Positions 38,535-47,623 of a stretch of 64,000 nucleotides of DNA are shown piece by piece. Position 1 is the stretch's first letter, and each line of letters opens with the position of its first letter. The stretch spans positions 1-64,000 of the forward strand of contig NZ_JABMKZ010000016.1 in NCBI RefSeq assembly GCF_013204855.1. The letters are read 5' to 3'. This DNA is from Paenibacillus alba. GTDB taxonomy: Bacteria > Bacillota > Bacilli > Paenibacillales > NBRC-103111. The notes beneath the pieces are model-generated. The model did not search any database. It was given only the letters and a program-made list of their open reading frames with translations, and had not been told where the DNA came from. The translations under genes and the position numbers were made by a program.

Positions 38535-39275
38535 TCAATTGACCTTCATAATCATAAATTTGGTGTAAGTATCTTTAACCTCTTTAATTTTAGAACGGCC
38601 TATAGGTAATTCCAACCCATTGGACATTAGAACAACTCCGCTAGCAAACTTTCTCACATGAAGCAGGTTAATAATAATGGAACGATGGATTTGCAAGAAG
38701 TTACAGTCTTTTAATGCCAAAGCATAATCAGAGATGATGCCTTTGCTTTCATAGGTTTGATTAGAGGTAGTAAAATGTAGTTTGCTTTTTATGGTTAAGC
38801 TTTTGGCAGCTTCAATACTAATGAGATCATCATATTTTAAAACGACTTCTTCATAGGCAGATTTGATGACCATGAATTTTTTATCAAGTGCTTGAAAGTA
38901 TTGACATAGCTTGATGATTTTCTCCTCCAAGGTCGAGGGGGCAATGGGTTTTATCAAATACTGGAATGTCATGACGTCAAAACTTTCCACCATATATTGA
39001 GGGTAGCTTGTCAGAAAAATAATTTGTTCATCCGGGTTATTTAACCCTCTTATTGTACGGGCTGTTTGAATCCCGTTCATTCCATCCATTTCAATGTCCA
39101 AGATCAATATATGGAATGGATTTTCACGGCGCTCATAATAAGATACCAACTGCTCTCCCGAGCCGAATAATTCGATCTCAAAATCTATGTTTGACTTTAT
39201 CGACAAAGTAATAAGGATAGCTCTAACAAGCTCTCTTTGTCTCTCTTCATCATCGCAAATAGCCACTCTATACAA
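38535..39275 (-). CDS. LytTR-type response regulator (AgrA/LytR-like)
   Basis: This 246-residue protein starts with a TTG at 39275 about 10 bases after GAGGGGGATC. The receiver domain has CDDEERQRE, LILDIEMDGMNGIQTA (phospho-Asp near residue 59) and FQYLIKPI. The C-terminal LytTR DNA-binding domain has SIEAAKSLTIKSKLH, FLQIHRSIIINLLHV and LPIGRSKIKEVKDTY. It pairs with the kinase encoded immediately downstream. Confidence 0.92.
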   Translation of the reverse strand: MYRVAICDDEERQRELVRAILITLSIKSNIDFEIELFGSGEQLVSYYERRENPFHILILDIEMDGMNGIQTARTIRGLNNPDEQIIFLTSYPQYMVESFDVMTFQYLIKPIAPSTLEEKIIKLCQYFQALDKKFMVIKSAYEEVVLKYDDLISIEAAKSLTIKSKLHFTTSNQTYESKGIISDYALALKDCNFLQIHRSIIINLLHVRKFASGVVLMSNGLELPIGRSKIKEVKDTYTKFMIMKVN

Positions 39276-39856
39276 AAATGATCCCCCTCATTTCTATTAC
39301 CTTTATTCTAGAACTCTATGTAAGGATGATGCAACCTTTTGACTTAATATAATGAAATGCAAATTTGAATCCCTCAAATCACTTCGTTAAGATACCTGAA
39401 CCATCGTATTCTTAATTCTTAATACCCTTTTATACTAATCGAAAAAAGTCACAATGACCTAGTAGCTAGATTCATATGACTGCAAAAGTTAAGTCATGAA
39501 ATTTGTAAGGCTCTTAGCTGTTTGATATGGATTTATAAGGGTTACCGCCGCATGCCCATCAAGCTAAGGAAGTAGAATTAACCACGAAAGGATAGTTTTT
39601 TATAGACCCAGATATTACAGAGGAACTTCATTTGTTTTCACAGGAATTAACTCGGCAGCTGTAACCTTTCTTCAGCAGATTCTTTCCCTTTTGCCGCAGC
39701 AAGACGGCCGCGAAAATAATAAATGTCCCTCTCACAAATACATCTATCATAGAATCTCCTCACTTGTCGGCTTGACGAGATTCGTAATCATCTTCATCAC
39801 TGTCGTTTTTACTGCGCGGGTGGGACCCAAGAATATGCGATTTACGAACTCTTAAC
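39276..39856. other. Intergenic stretch, possible decayed gene pieces
   Basis: About 580 bases. On the minus strand a 40-codon frame (39628-39750, MIDVFVRGTFIIFAAVLLRQ...) follows a good AGGAG and begins with a hydrophobic helix, but it is short and unrecognised. On the plus strand short frames such as EELHLFSQELTRQL (about 39619-39660) look protein-like but are broken. No call is made. Confidence 0.4.
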
Positions 39857-39917
39857 TTGACGTTATTCGTTATTAATTTTATATTTACTACAAATGTGTA
39901 AGGTAAGAACAAATGTA
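39857..39917 (+). promoter_or_regulatory. sorC-type regulator promoter and operator
   Basis: TTGACG (39857-39862), 17 bases, TATATT (39880-39885). Four bases later a 28-bp element runs 39890-39917: ACAAATGT, a 6-base variable spacer, then TAAGAACAAATGTA. The same element, with the same distance to the same -10, lies ahead of the operon at 47395. Confidence 0.85.
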
Positions 39918-39918
39918 G

Positions 39919-40908
39919 GTGGTGAGTTGCCTGTTAAATTCAGAAGAAAGAAAACTGATCGTAAAAATATGTAAACTCTATTATTTTGAGTCATGGACGC
40001 AGGAGAAAATTGCGGTCAAATTCGGCATTTCACGACCGGCCGTCTCCAAATTACTGCAAAAGGCAAGGGATGAGTCCATTGTAGAAATCCTCATTCATGA
40101 TGATAGGTTGGAAACCAGCGATCTGGAGAAAGAAATTGAAACGGCATTTGATCTCAGACAAGTGCTTGTGGTACCTACCCGAGACTTGAATCAGGATCTG
40201 ATATATAGCACGGTTGGCAAGGCGACGTCACAATTTGTACTGAAATCAATGAAGCAAACGGAACGCATCGGTGTATCTTGGGGCACGACCTTGTTTCATA
40301 TGGTGAAGGAATTCCCCTTTGAGCAAAAAGAAAATCTCAAGATCATACCCTTAGTCGGCGGGATGGGCAATGACAAGACGGAGATTCACTCTAATCAAAT
40401 TGCCTACGAATTGTCTAAAAAAATGGGGGTCAAATGTGAATCTCTCTATGCACCCGCGGTGGTGGAGACTGAGCTTCTTAGAGATCAGCTCGTTCAACTT
40501 CCTTACATAGCATCCGTTTTAGAGGAAGGCAAGCAAATCGATATGGCTTTAGTCGGAATCGGCAATCCGTTTGCCATGTCTACGATGGAACAGATTGGTT
40601 ATTTGAGTCAGGATGTGCTGCAGGAATTGAAATCATTGCATGCGGTAGCCGATATTAATTCCCGCTTTATTGACCAAAATGGTGAGCTTTGCAAGCATCC
40701 CATTAATGACAAGGTTATTGGTATCGAGCTAGAGCATTTGAAAACCGTGAAAATGGTGATTGGGATTGCAGTCGGTTTACATAAAATCGATAGTATTCTC
40801 GCGGCTTTAAAAGGGAAATATGTACATGTGCTCATAACGGATGAACTGACTGCGTCCAGCCTAGTGGCTCGACTAAAAGAGAATCATTTGATCGTATCCT
40901 CGAGTTAA
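39919..40908 (+). CDS. SorC/DeoR-family sugar-binding transcriptional regulator
   Basis: The protein has about 329 residues. The N-terminal helix-turn-helix is FESWTQEKIAVKFGISRPAVSKLLQKA (about 23-49). The large sugar-phosphate-binding domain has GVSWGTTLFHMVKEF, IIPLVGGMGN and MALVGIGNPF. SorC regulators sense phosphorylated sugars. The start is uncertain: GTG 39919 or 39922 overlap the Shine-Dalgarno-like AGGTGGTGAG, and CTG 39931 is a possible alternative. It probably represses itself and the operon on the opposite strand, which share one operator type. Confidence 0.9.
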   Translation: MVSCLLNSEERKLIVKICKLYYFESWTQEKIAVKFGISRPAVSKLLQKARDESIVEILIHDDRLETSDLEKEIETAFDLRQVLVVPTRDLNQDLIYSTVGKATSQFVLKSMKQTERIGVSWGTTLFHMVKEFPFEQKENLKIIPLVGGMGNDKTEIHSNQIAYELSKKMGVKCESLYAPAVVETELLRDQLVQLPYIASVLEEGKQIDMALVGIGNPFAMSTMEQIGYLSQDVLQELKSLHAVADINSRFIDQNGELCKHPINDKVIGIELEHLKTVKMVIGIAVGLHKIDSILAALKGKYVHVLITDELTASSLVARLKENHLIVSSS

Positions 40909-40923
40909 CAAAAATGGATGTTG

Positions 40924-40984
40924 AAAAGCCCTATAAGCGTAACATTTTGTGAAAAGATGTTACGCTTATAGGGCTTTTTTGGTT
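40924..40984. terminator. Bidirectional terminator between convergent units
   Basis: A perfect 22-bp stem (40924-40945 with 40957-40978) is flanked by A-runs on one side and T-runs on the other. It can end both the sorC-type gene and the opposing operon. Confidence 0.95.
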
Positions 40985-41006
40985 CATCTAACTAATCCTA
41001 TACTTC

Positions 41007-41780
41007 TTATAATAAGCCTACAAGCTCCAAGCCATAGGCAATGCCGTCCTGACTAACGTCCTTTGTTACATAGCGTGCTGCTTTTTTTACGAAATCAGGC
41101 GAGTTGCCCATCGCCACGCTATGGCCTACATACTGCAGCATCTCCATATCATTGAGATTATCGCCGAATGCATAAACATCCTCCCTGGCAAAGCCGAGAG
41201 TGTGAATGAGCCGCTCAATGCCCTGAGCTTTGGAACCGCCAAACGGCAGTACATCCATGGAGACAGGATGCCATCGAACAAAATCGAGCTGCTGAAACCG
41301 TTCTTGATAGGCGGCTTCTTCATCAACGGTACAGAAAAGCATGGTTTGATATATTTCCCGATCTTCATAGTAAGTAGGGCCGTACTCCGGATGGGTGTAA
41401 AGTAAAGTGCCGATGCTCTCTTCGACGTGAGAATGGTACTGGATGCTGCTTCTCATCCCTTCGTGGTCTAAATATACAAGGGGATTGCCGCTTTCCAGGG
41501 CGTAGTCCGATAAAGAACGAATGAGACTTGTAGGAATGGGGTTCTTATAAATTAACTTGTCTTGCAGCATCACATATTGGCCATTGAAACCTACGAAGGA
41601 ATCGATGCCGAGTTCATCCCGCAGTGGTTTGAGCATAAAAGGGGAGCGGCCGGTTGCAAAGGAAAGCTCATGGCCTGCCTCCTTCAATTTGAGAATGGCT
41701 TCTTTGGTTGAAGGAGGCAGCTGCTTATTATGATCCAGCAAGGTTCCGTCGATATCAAAAAAAATCATGCTTCGTTTCAC
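41007..41780 (-). CDS. Cof-type HAD hydrolase (sugar phosphatase-like), operon gene 6
   Basis: The protein has 257 residues. The HAD motif I FFDIDGTLLDHNK has nucleophile Asp9 and Asp11. Motif II is ATGRSP, and motif III/IV is Lys plus AFGDNLNDMEML. The C2B cap and overall length fit the Cof/YidA group, which dephosphorylates sugar phosphates and similar compounds. It overlaps the ATPase gene by 4 bases. A second HAD gene of the same class lies in the same operon. Confidence 0.92.
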   Translation of the reverse strand: MKRSMIFFDIDGTLLDHNKQLPPSTKEAILKLKEAGHELSFATGRSPFMLKPLRDELGIDSFVGFNGQYVMLQDKLIYKNPIPTSLIRSLSDYALESGNPLVYLDHEGMRSSIQYHSHVEESIGTLLYTHPEYGPTYYEDREIYQTMLFCTVDEEAAYQERFQQLDFVRWHPVSMDVLPFGGSKAQGIERLIHTLGFAREDVYAFGDNLNDMEMLQYVGHSVAMGNSPDFVKKAARYVTKDVSQDGIAYGLELVGLL

Positions 41781-42850
41781 GCAAACACCTCAATATTGTT
41801 ATAGTTCTGTACAGGTTCATTCAATAAATTGAGGGATACTTTGTCATGCAGTTGAAAATGGAGCGGGGAACTGATTTCCCACTGGCCGTCTTCGGATCGG
41901 ATATCATAATGGAATTCCTTTCCTTGAAATTGCACATTAACAACCTCACCCTGAATACCTGACTGATGGGGAGGACTCAGTTGAAATTGATCGGGGCGAA
42001 CTGGATATAAACCAGTCGCTCTAAAGTAGTCAGCTACTTGGCTGCCATGCCACTGGACGGTTCCATCAGAACTTATCGGTGCAAACATGTCGTTGTGCCA
42101 GCGGCCACGAACCAAATTGGCTTTGGAAACGAATTTGGCAACAAATTCTGTTTGCGGTCGCAAATAAATGTCTTGGGGTGTACCGATCTGCTCAATTTGT
42201 CCGTCCTTCATGACGACGATTCGATCTGCCATGGCCAGAGCCTCGCCCTGATCATGGGTTACGTAAACGACAGCAGTTCCAGTCTGCCTGTGGATGGATT
42301 GAATTTCACGACGCATATCCATGCGCAGCATGGCATCCAAACTGCTGAGCGGTTCGTCCATCAACAGCAGGGAAGGTTCAGAAGCAATCGCTCTAGCTAG
42401 AGCGACCCGCTGCTTTTGGCCGCCAGACAGCTCATGCGGCATACGTAAAGCGTGTTGTGACAAGCCGACCATCTGAAGTACTTCGGTAATACGATCCTGC
42501 TCCCTGCTTTTAATAGAGGCTGGCGTCTCTTTATGATGACGGATCGGAAACCGTACATGCTCAGTGACATTTAGGTGCGGCCACAAGGCGAAGGCCTGAA
42601 AGACCATGCCGATTCTTCTTTTTTCCGGAGGAAGACTAAAGCCTGGCTTCGCTACCGTAGTATGATTCATCTGGATTTCTCCAGTTGTAGGCTGTTCAAA
42701 TCCGGCAAGCATGCGCAGCAGAGTTGTTTTACCGCAGCCGGATGGACCTAGAATGGCCACGAATTCACCTTCGGCGATCGATAAATTTAATAATTTCAGC
42801 GCTTGAAAGCTTCCGAATTTTTTACTAACGTTGGCGATTTGAATGCTCAT
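41777..42850 (-). CDS. ABC importer ATPase (AfuC/FbpC-PotA-like), operon gene 5
   Basis: The protein has 357 residues. Walker A is GPSGCGKTT, the signature is ELSGGQKQRVALARA, and Walker B is LLLMDEPLSSLD. The H-loop is VYVTHDQGEAL. The C-terminal TOBE-type domain is about residues 240-357. It belongs to the ferric/spermidine/2-aminoethylphosphonate importer ATPase group. It overlaps neighbours on both sides by 4 bases, indicating tight translational coupling. Confidence 0.95.
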   Translation of the reverse strand: MSIQIANVSKKFGSFQALKLLNLSIAEGEFVAILGPSGCGKTTLLRMLAGFEQPTTGEIQMNHTTVAKPGFSLPPEKRRIGMVFQAFALWPHLNVTEHVRFPIRHHKETPASIKSREQDRITEVLQMVGLSQHALRMPHELSGGQKQRVALARAIASEPSLLLMDEPLSSLDAMLRMDMRREIQSIHRQTGTAVVYVTHDQGEALAMADRIVVMKDGQIEQIGTPQDIYLRPQTEFVAKFVSKANLVRGRWHNDMFAPISSDGTVQWHGSQVADYFRATGLYPVRPDQFQLSPPHQSGIQGEVVNVQFQGKEFHYDIRSEDGQWEISSPLHFQLHDKVSLNLLNEPVQNYNNIEVFA

Positions 42851-44589
42851 GGCTGCTGAACTCCTTTTTTGGATTGAAACTTTTCAAACAGATGAAGAAT
42901 GACCATGCCTAGAACGATTAAGATGACAATTAAACTGGATAGCGCCGTTGAATACAGGGTATTACCAGCCTGCTCAAAGCTGAATATCGTAACACCGATC
43001 GTCTGAGAGCCGGTCGACCATAGCAGTGCAGATACGGTTAGTTCTGTGAAAGCTGTCAAAAAGACAAGAAATGCTCCGCTTAACAGTCCGGGAAGCAGAA
43101 GCGGTAGTAGGATGGATGTCCATTTCCGCCAAAAACCAGCGCCGAAAATATGTGCGGCCTCTTCCATGGAGGCATCGATTTGCATAAAAGCTGTAATACT
43201 TGCACGGACCTGCAAAATAAGAAATCGGCAGACATAAGCAATAAATAAAATACGAATGGACCCATAAACACCGGGATTCCAGCCAGGGATCGGTTCCATC
43301 CATGCGAATATCATGGACAGGGCAAACACGATTCCAGGCAATGTATAAGGAAGGGCGACAGCTAGCTCGGTCGTTTTGGTTATCCACGAAGGCTTGCGTA
43401 CTCGAACATAAGCAATCAGGGATCCGAGTACTAAGCAAACGACCAGGGTTGTGGCAGAAAGCATGAAGCTGTTTTTAATGGATTGCCATACTTTCGGATT
43501 CTCAAGCAGGATGTAATGATAATTGGCAAACGTCAAATTGACGGATTTAAAAGGAAGTCCATACGCTTTTTTTAAGGAGATCGCAACCATGGAGCTTAAC
43601 GGCACCACAGTAATCAAAGCGAGAAACGCCCAGATGGTCGTGGTTATCCATGATCTGTGCTTTCCAAGCAAGTGGCGTGGACTGTTATCGATCATAACGG
43701 TATCCACCGCTTTGATTTTTTTGACGGAAAGCCATTGCAAGAGCGTACCAATGACGGCGATAATGCCCAGCATAACGGATAAAGCGGCTGCCCTTGCAAA
43801 AGCGGAAGGACCAAAACCAATAATTTCCTCATAAATCAACGTGCTTAATACGGATATATTTTTGGGAATGCCAAGGAAGGCTGGAATTCCGAAATTATCT
43901 AACGAAGCCAGGAATACGAGCAGTCCACCAGCGGTTAAACCAGGTAAAGACAAGGGTAGGGTGACCAGATAAAAGGTTTTCCATCTTCCGGCGCCGCTTG
44001 CTCTTGTTGCCCACTCTAGATCCCGAGGAATTTTTTTGAGCACATCAACGGTCAATAAATAAACAAGCGGGAAATGATGAATACCCATTACGAAGATAAT
44101 GCCGCCGTAGCTGTACATGCTCCATGGTTTAGCATCAGGATAAAAAAAGTGCAGAAGATTAGCTGCGAATCCTTGCGTGCCCATGAAGGAAGACCAAGAT
44201 AAGGTTAAGACGTAAGAAGGCAGTATAAAGGAAAGCAAAATAGCCATATGAAGCAGTTTCTTATGTTTAAGATCGGTATAACCCATGAACCAAGCCGATA
44301 AGACGCCTAGTATAATGGATAATAGGGAGGAACCAGTAACGATAACAAAGGTGTCTTTGAGCGTTTTCCACAGTCTGTCCTGCTTCAGCATTTCCATATA
44401 ATGCGTTAGGGTTAGCCCAGCTCCGCTATGCATGCTTAAATAGATTAATTTAGCAATGGGTATGATAAAGAACACAACAAGCAAGATGACGGTTAACAGA
44501 ATAGCAGCTCTTTTCATAAAAAAGGGGAGGAGTGCGGGTTTGATCCCGACTTCCTCCCTCGCAATCTGAATCTTCTTTGAATCGATCAT
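42847..44589 (-). CDS. ABC importer permease, two fused permease domains (AfuB/FbpB-like), operon gene 4
   Basis: This 580-residue protein has about 12 transmembrane helices in two homologous halves. Each half carries an EAA-type coupling loop: EWATRASGAGRWKTFYLVTLPLSLPG (first) and EEAAHIFGAGFWRKWTSILLPLLLPG (second). This fused arrangement is typical of FbpB/AfuB-type importers. It lies between the solute-binding protein and ATPase genes. Confidence 0.93.
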   Translation of the reverse strand: MIDSKKIQIAREEVGIKPALLPFFMKRAAILLTVILLVVFFIIPIAKLIYLSMHSGAGLTLTHYMEMLKQDRLWKTLKDTFVIVTGSSLLSIILGVLSAWFMGYTDLKHKKLLHMAILLSFILPSYVLTLSWSSFMGTQGFAANLLHFFYPDAKPWSMYSYGGIIFVMGIHHFPLVYLLTVDVLKKIPRDLEWATRASGAGRWKTFYLVTLPLSLPGLTAGGLLVFLASLDNFGIPAFLGIPKNISVLSTLIYEEIIGFGPSAFARAAALSVMLGIIAVIGTLLQWLSVKKIKAVDTVMIDNSPRHLLGKHRSWITTTIWAFLALITVVPLSSMVAISLKKAYGLPFKSVNLTFANYHYILLENPKVWQSIKNSFMLSATTLVVCLVLGSLIAYVRVRKPSWITKTTELAVALPYTLPGIVFALSMIFAWMEPIPGWNPGVYGSIRILFIAYVCRFLILQVRASITAFMQIDASMEEAAHIFGAGFWRKWTSILLPLLLPGLLSGAFLVFLTAFTELTVSALLWSTGSQTIGVTIFSFEQAGNTLYSTALSSLIVILIVLGMVILHLFEKFQSKKGVQQP

Positions 44590-44608
44590 TGTTTATGTGC
44601 TCCGCTTC

Positions 44609-45658
44609 TTATTGTCCGAATAACTGAGTAAACTGTTTCTTGTCTGCGTCACGAGCTTCTGTCAGTTTGGTTATGTCAGAGGAGATTACTTTGAATTCGG
44701 AGATGCTTTTTAGACCTTTTGGAGCCGGAACACCTTCGCGAATGGGGGTGTAGCCGATATCGGAAGCTAATTTTTGGCCATCTTCGGATAATACGAAGTC
44801 GACAAAAGCTTGCGCTGCTTTTTCATTTGCTGCATTTTTCATGATGCCGATAGGCTCTGTAATAACCGGAACGCCCTCTGTAGGATAGATCAAATCAACC
44901 GAAGAACCTTTGGCTTTCTCACGCGCTACCAGATAGTCAACGACCATGCTGTACGATTTTTCTCCAGCGGCTACAGCATTAAGCACAACACCGTTTCCTT
45001 TGACAACGGAAATATTGTTCGCTTTTAAGCCTTTGAAATAGTCCCAACCGAATCCGTCTGTGCGAGTCAATACGCCTAAATTATAAGCAGCAGCACCGGA
45101 GTAGATCGGGCTTGGCATGATAGCCGCATCTTTGCTCTCCGCAGAGGAAAGTACTTTCCAAGAGGTTGGGATTGCTTTTACTTTTTGTGTATTAATCGCA
45201 AGAACGGTTGCCATCACTTTCGTTCCCGCATACATGCCCTCTGGATCAACCAGATCTTTTGGAATTTTTGCTAATTCCGGTGATTTATAAGAGGCTAGCA
45301 GATTTTGTTTCTTTAAACCTTCAAAGGTGACGGAATCAGCGAGTAAAAGCACATCGGCTTGCACTTTGCCGGCTTGACTCTCGGCCTGGATTTTCGCAGT
45401 TACTTCTTCAGTTCCAGAACGGAAGTTTTCTACTTTCACATCGGGATATTTCTTATTGAATGCGGTGATTAGCTTCGTCACATCATCTTCTGGTTGGGAG
45501 GTATAGAACGTCAGCTTCCCTGAAACTTGCGCTGCTGTTGCTGACGGAGTCGCTTGAGCTCCTTGAGAAGGGGATGGTTGAGCCGTTTTTGCACCGCAGC
45601 CACTTACTACGAGTAGTACTGCCAAACTAGCTATGATAGATCCTTTTTTCATCAACAT
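44609..45658 (-). CDS. Extracellular solute-binding lipoprotein (AfuA/FbpA-like), operon gene 3
   Basis: The protein has 349 residues. The signal peptide ends LLVVSGC, with lipobox Cys near residue 21. A Ser/Pro/Ala/Gln-rich linker follows. The type II binding-protein fold begins KLTFYTSQPEDDVTKLITAFNKKYPDVKVENFRSG, as in the iron/AfuA/phosphonate cluster. ATG 45658 has AGGGAG 6 bases upstream. Members of this cluster bind ferric iron, hexose phosphates or aminoethylphosphonate. The usual tyrosine pair of ferric binding proteins is not evident to me. Confidence 0.92.
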   Translation of the reverse strand: MLMKKGSIIASLAVLLVVSGCGAKTAQPSPSQGAQATPSATAAQVSGKLTFYTSQPEDDVTKLITAFNKKYPDVKVENFRSGTEEVTAKIQAESQAGKVQADVLLLADSVTFEGLKKQNLLASYKSPELAKIPKDLVDPEGMYAGTKVMATVLAINTQKVKAIPTSWKVLSSAESKDAAIMPSPIYSGAAAYNLGVLTRTDGFGWDYFKGLKANNISVVKGNGVVLNAVAAGEKSYSMVVDYLVAREKAKGSSVDLIYPTEGVPVITEPIGIMKNAANEKAAQAFVDFVLSEDGQKLASDIGYTPIREGVPAPKGLKSISEFKVISSDITKLTEARDADKKQFTQLFGQ

Positions 45659-45761
45659 GGTTCTCTCCCTAAATATCTTTTATTTTTAGTATATAAAGCA
45701 TTTGTCAGAAGGCTGTTAACTGTGGATTCCTAGTTTGTAAACATGGCAAGAAAGAATTCTG

Positions 45762-46628
45762 TTACACCGATAGATTTTGAAAGTATCGCCCAATCGCGTC
45801 GGCAACGCCATCGTCTTGGTTGCTTGCCGTTACTGCGTTGGCGGCTTTCTTGGCCTCATCGCTGCCATTATCCATGGCGATACCTAGTCCTGCCCATTGG
45901 AGCATGTCCACATCATTGTCATAATCGCCCATAGCAGCAACCTGGTCGGACGAAATGCCTAACGAGCGGCATACGACCTCTAAGGCTGCTTGTTTGCTGA
46001 CACCTGCTGCGTTGACATCAAAGCGTCTTTTTCCAGTTCTAGTCAAAGTGAACTCCTGCCAGGATTGAAGCTCATAATACAGCTCGTCCAGTAAATGACT
46101 ATCTTCGTTAATGAAGGTAGCTTTATAAAGCAGTTCCGATGTAGTCTTCGCAAATGTGACCAAAGAGCCTACTGGTTTCACCTGAATGCTGCTCGCCTGA
46201 TCCTTATAATTCTCATAGGTATGGGCTTTGCTGGGGTCCATGACAACATTGGCTAAAGGCCACGCCGCATTCATTGCATTGACTTGTTCGACAAATAGCT
46301 CCTGATAGCCGTAAAAATGTACGTATGAGCCTGTTCGTTCTCCTAATGCTGCAATGCGCTGAGCGGCAGCAGACGGAATTGGATAACCGTGTATTTTCGC
46401 TCCGGTACTGGCATCCAAGATAACGGCTCCATTAAAAGCGACAAGCGGAGCATTCATACCTACGTGTTTGCCGTGCAGCCAAACCGAAGCGGGAAAGCGC
46501 CCCGAAGCAATGGTTACGTTCACCCCCTTTCCTATAAGGGCTTGCAGGGATTGATAAACCCTAGGTGTTATGATCTTGTTAGGATTCAGCAGTGTGCCGT
46601 CCATGTCTAGCGCTAATAATCTATACAT
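45762..46628 (-). CDS. Cof-type HAD hydrolase, operon gene 2
   Basis: The protein has 288 residues. Motif I is LALDMDGTLLNPNK (Asp8, Asp10), motif II is TIASGRFP, and motif IV is AMGDYDNDVDMLQWAG. The cap region is long, as in Cof/YcsE-type phosphatases. It is a different subgroup from the HAD encoded at the end of the operon. It starts 32 bases after the metallo-beta-lactamase-fold gene. Confidence 0.92.
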   Translation of the reverse strand: MYRLLALDMDGTLLNPNKIITPRVYQSLQALIGKGVNVTIASGRFPASVWLHGKHVGMNAPLVAFNGAVILDASTGAKIHGYPIPSAAAQRIAALGERTGSYVHFYGYQELFVEQVNAMNAAWPLANVVMDPSKAHTYENYKDQASSIQVKPVGSLVTFAKTTSELLYKATFINEDSHLLDELYYELQSWQEFTLTRTGKRRFDVNAAGVSKQAALEVVCRSLGISSDQVAAMGDYDNDVDMLQWAGLGIAMDNGSDEAKKAANAVTASNQDDGVADAIGRYFQNLSV

Positions 46629-46660
46629 GATTTTGCTCCATTCAATTTGGGATTGCGAGT

Positions 46661-47395
46661 TTAGACCGTGTACATATCCGCTGTGGTAGGAAGGAAGACA
46701 GGGCCGCCAAACACTTCACTTGCCGTTTGTTTCATTAATTCAAGATTGCCGTCTCCTGGCAAATGCACCAGAATTAATTTCTTAACGTTTGCTTTTTCGG
46801 CGATCGTTGCCGCTTGGCTTGCGTCCATATGTCCGTCACCAGTTGTATGATGGCTGCCCTCGCAGATGGTCGCTTCACACAAGAAGATATCCGCATCTTT
46901 GGCGATTTCTATTAACGAATCGCAATACGAGGTATCACCGGAATAAACCAATACTTTGCCTTGATAAGTAATTTTCACAGCGTAACAGGATATCGTATGC
47001 TGTACGGGAACAAATTCAATTTCCGCTCCAGCTAATTGAATCTTTAGTAGGGGATTAATCAGGGTGATATCGGTATGCGGACCATACAGTTTGCTAAGCG
47101 TATCAGCCGGTTCGTCAGGCACGAATAACTTTAGCTTGTGGTTCATCCGTTTGTTTCTTATGGCTCCCACAGCAGCGTACTGTAAAATCCCGACATCGGC
47201 CATATGATCATGATGCAAATGGGATAAAATAACGCCGGACAAGCGCTCTACGGACGTATGAAAGGTCAGTTGGCTCATTACGCCACTTCCACAATCCAGC
47301 AAAATTTGTCCTTCGTCCGTTGTTACTAAGTAGCCTGCTGTTGCGCCACCGGCAGAAGGATATCCACCCCAGAATCCCAAGATATTTACCTGCAT
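46661..47395 (-). CDS. Metallo-beta-lactamase-fold hydrolase (YhfI/PhnP-like), operon gene 1
   Basis: The protein has 244 residues. Metal ligands are in SHLHHDHMAD (HxHxDH, about 58-67), the later His in QHTISCYAV, and Asp in YSGDTSYCDSL. GHMDASQAATIAEKANVKKLILVHL ends the core. Relatives are phosphodiesterases (RNase Z, PhnP, YhfI group), which would fit release of a phosphate monoester for the HAD enzymes. The start at 47395 has GAGGTGAC upstream. It leads the six-gene operon. Confidence 0.9.
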   Translation of the reverse strand: MQVNILGFWGGYPSAGGATAGYLVTTDEGQILLDCGSGVMSQLTFHTSVERLSGVILSHLHHDHMADVGILQYAAVGAIRNKRMNHKLKLFVPDEPADTLSKLYGPHTDITLINPLLKIQLAGAEIEFVPVQHTISCYAVKITYQGKVLVYSGDTSYCDSLIEIAKDADIFLCEATICEGSHHTTGDGHMDASQAATIAEKANVKKLILVHLPGDGNLELMKQTASEVFGGPVFLPTTADMYTV

Positions 47396-47431
47396 GTTGT
47401 CACCTCAATGTTGTTCGTATTTGTAAGTTTT

Positions 47432-47492
47432 TACATTTGTTCTTACTCTGTACATTTGTCATAAATATAAATTTAAAGTACATGAGGGTCAA
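47432..47492 (-). promoter_or_regulatory. Promoter and operator of the organophosphate-type importer operon
   Basis: On the minus strand TTGACC (47487-47492), 17 bases, TATATT (47464-47469). Four bases later comes the element ACAAATGT-N6-TAAGAACAAATGTA (47459 to 47432). It is identical in 22 fixed positions and in placement to that ahead of the sorC-type gene. The element covers the expected transcription start, a position suited to repression. Confidence 0.85.
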
Positions 47493-47623
47493 GTTAAGAT
47501 ACTGTAAATGGCTCATTCAAATGAATCCGATTTGGCATGAATAGAACGATGTGAAGAGACGTGCGGGAATCTCCAATAATTCAGGATCCACACCGTTCGT
47601 AGAGGTTTTCTTTTCTTGTGCGT

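Noticed and set aside
39500-39760. Transposase remnant
   Set aside because: Short protein-like pieces were seen on both strands, but none could be tied to a transposase family, and no terminal inverted repeats were found.
44609-45658. Ferric iron binding protein as the firm call for the solute-binding lipoprotein
   Set aside because: It belongs to the same fold cluster, but the operon's phosphatases and SorC regulator point to a phosphorylated substrate; the metal-binding tyrosine pair was not evident.
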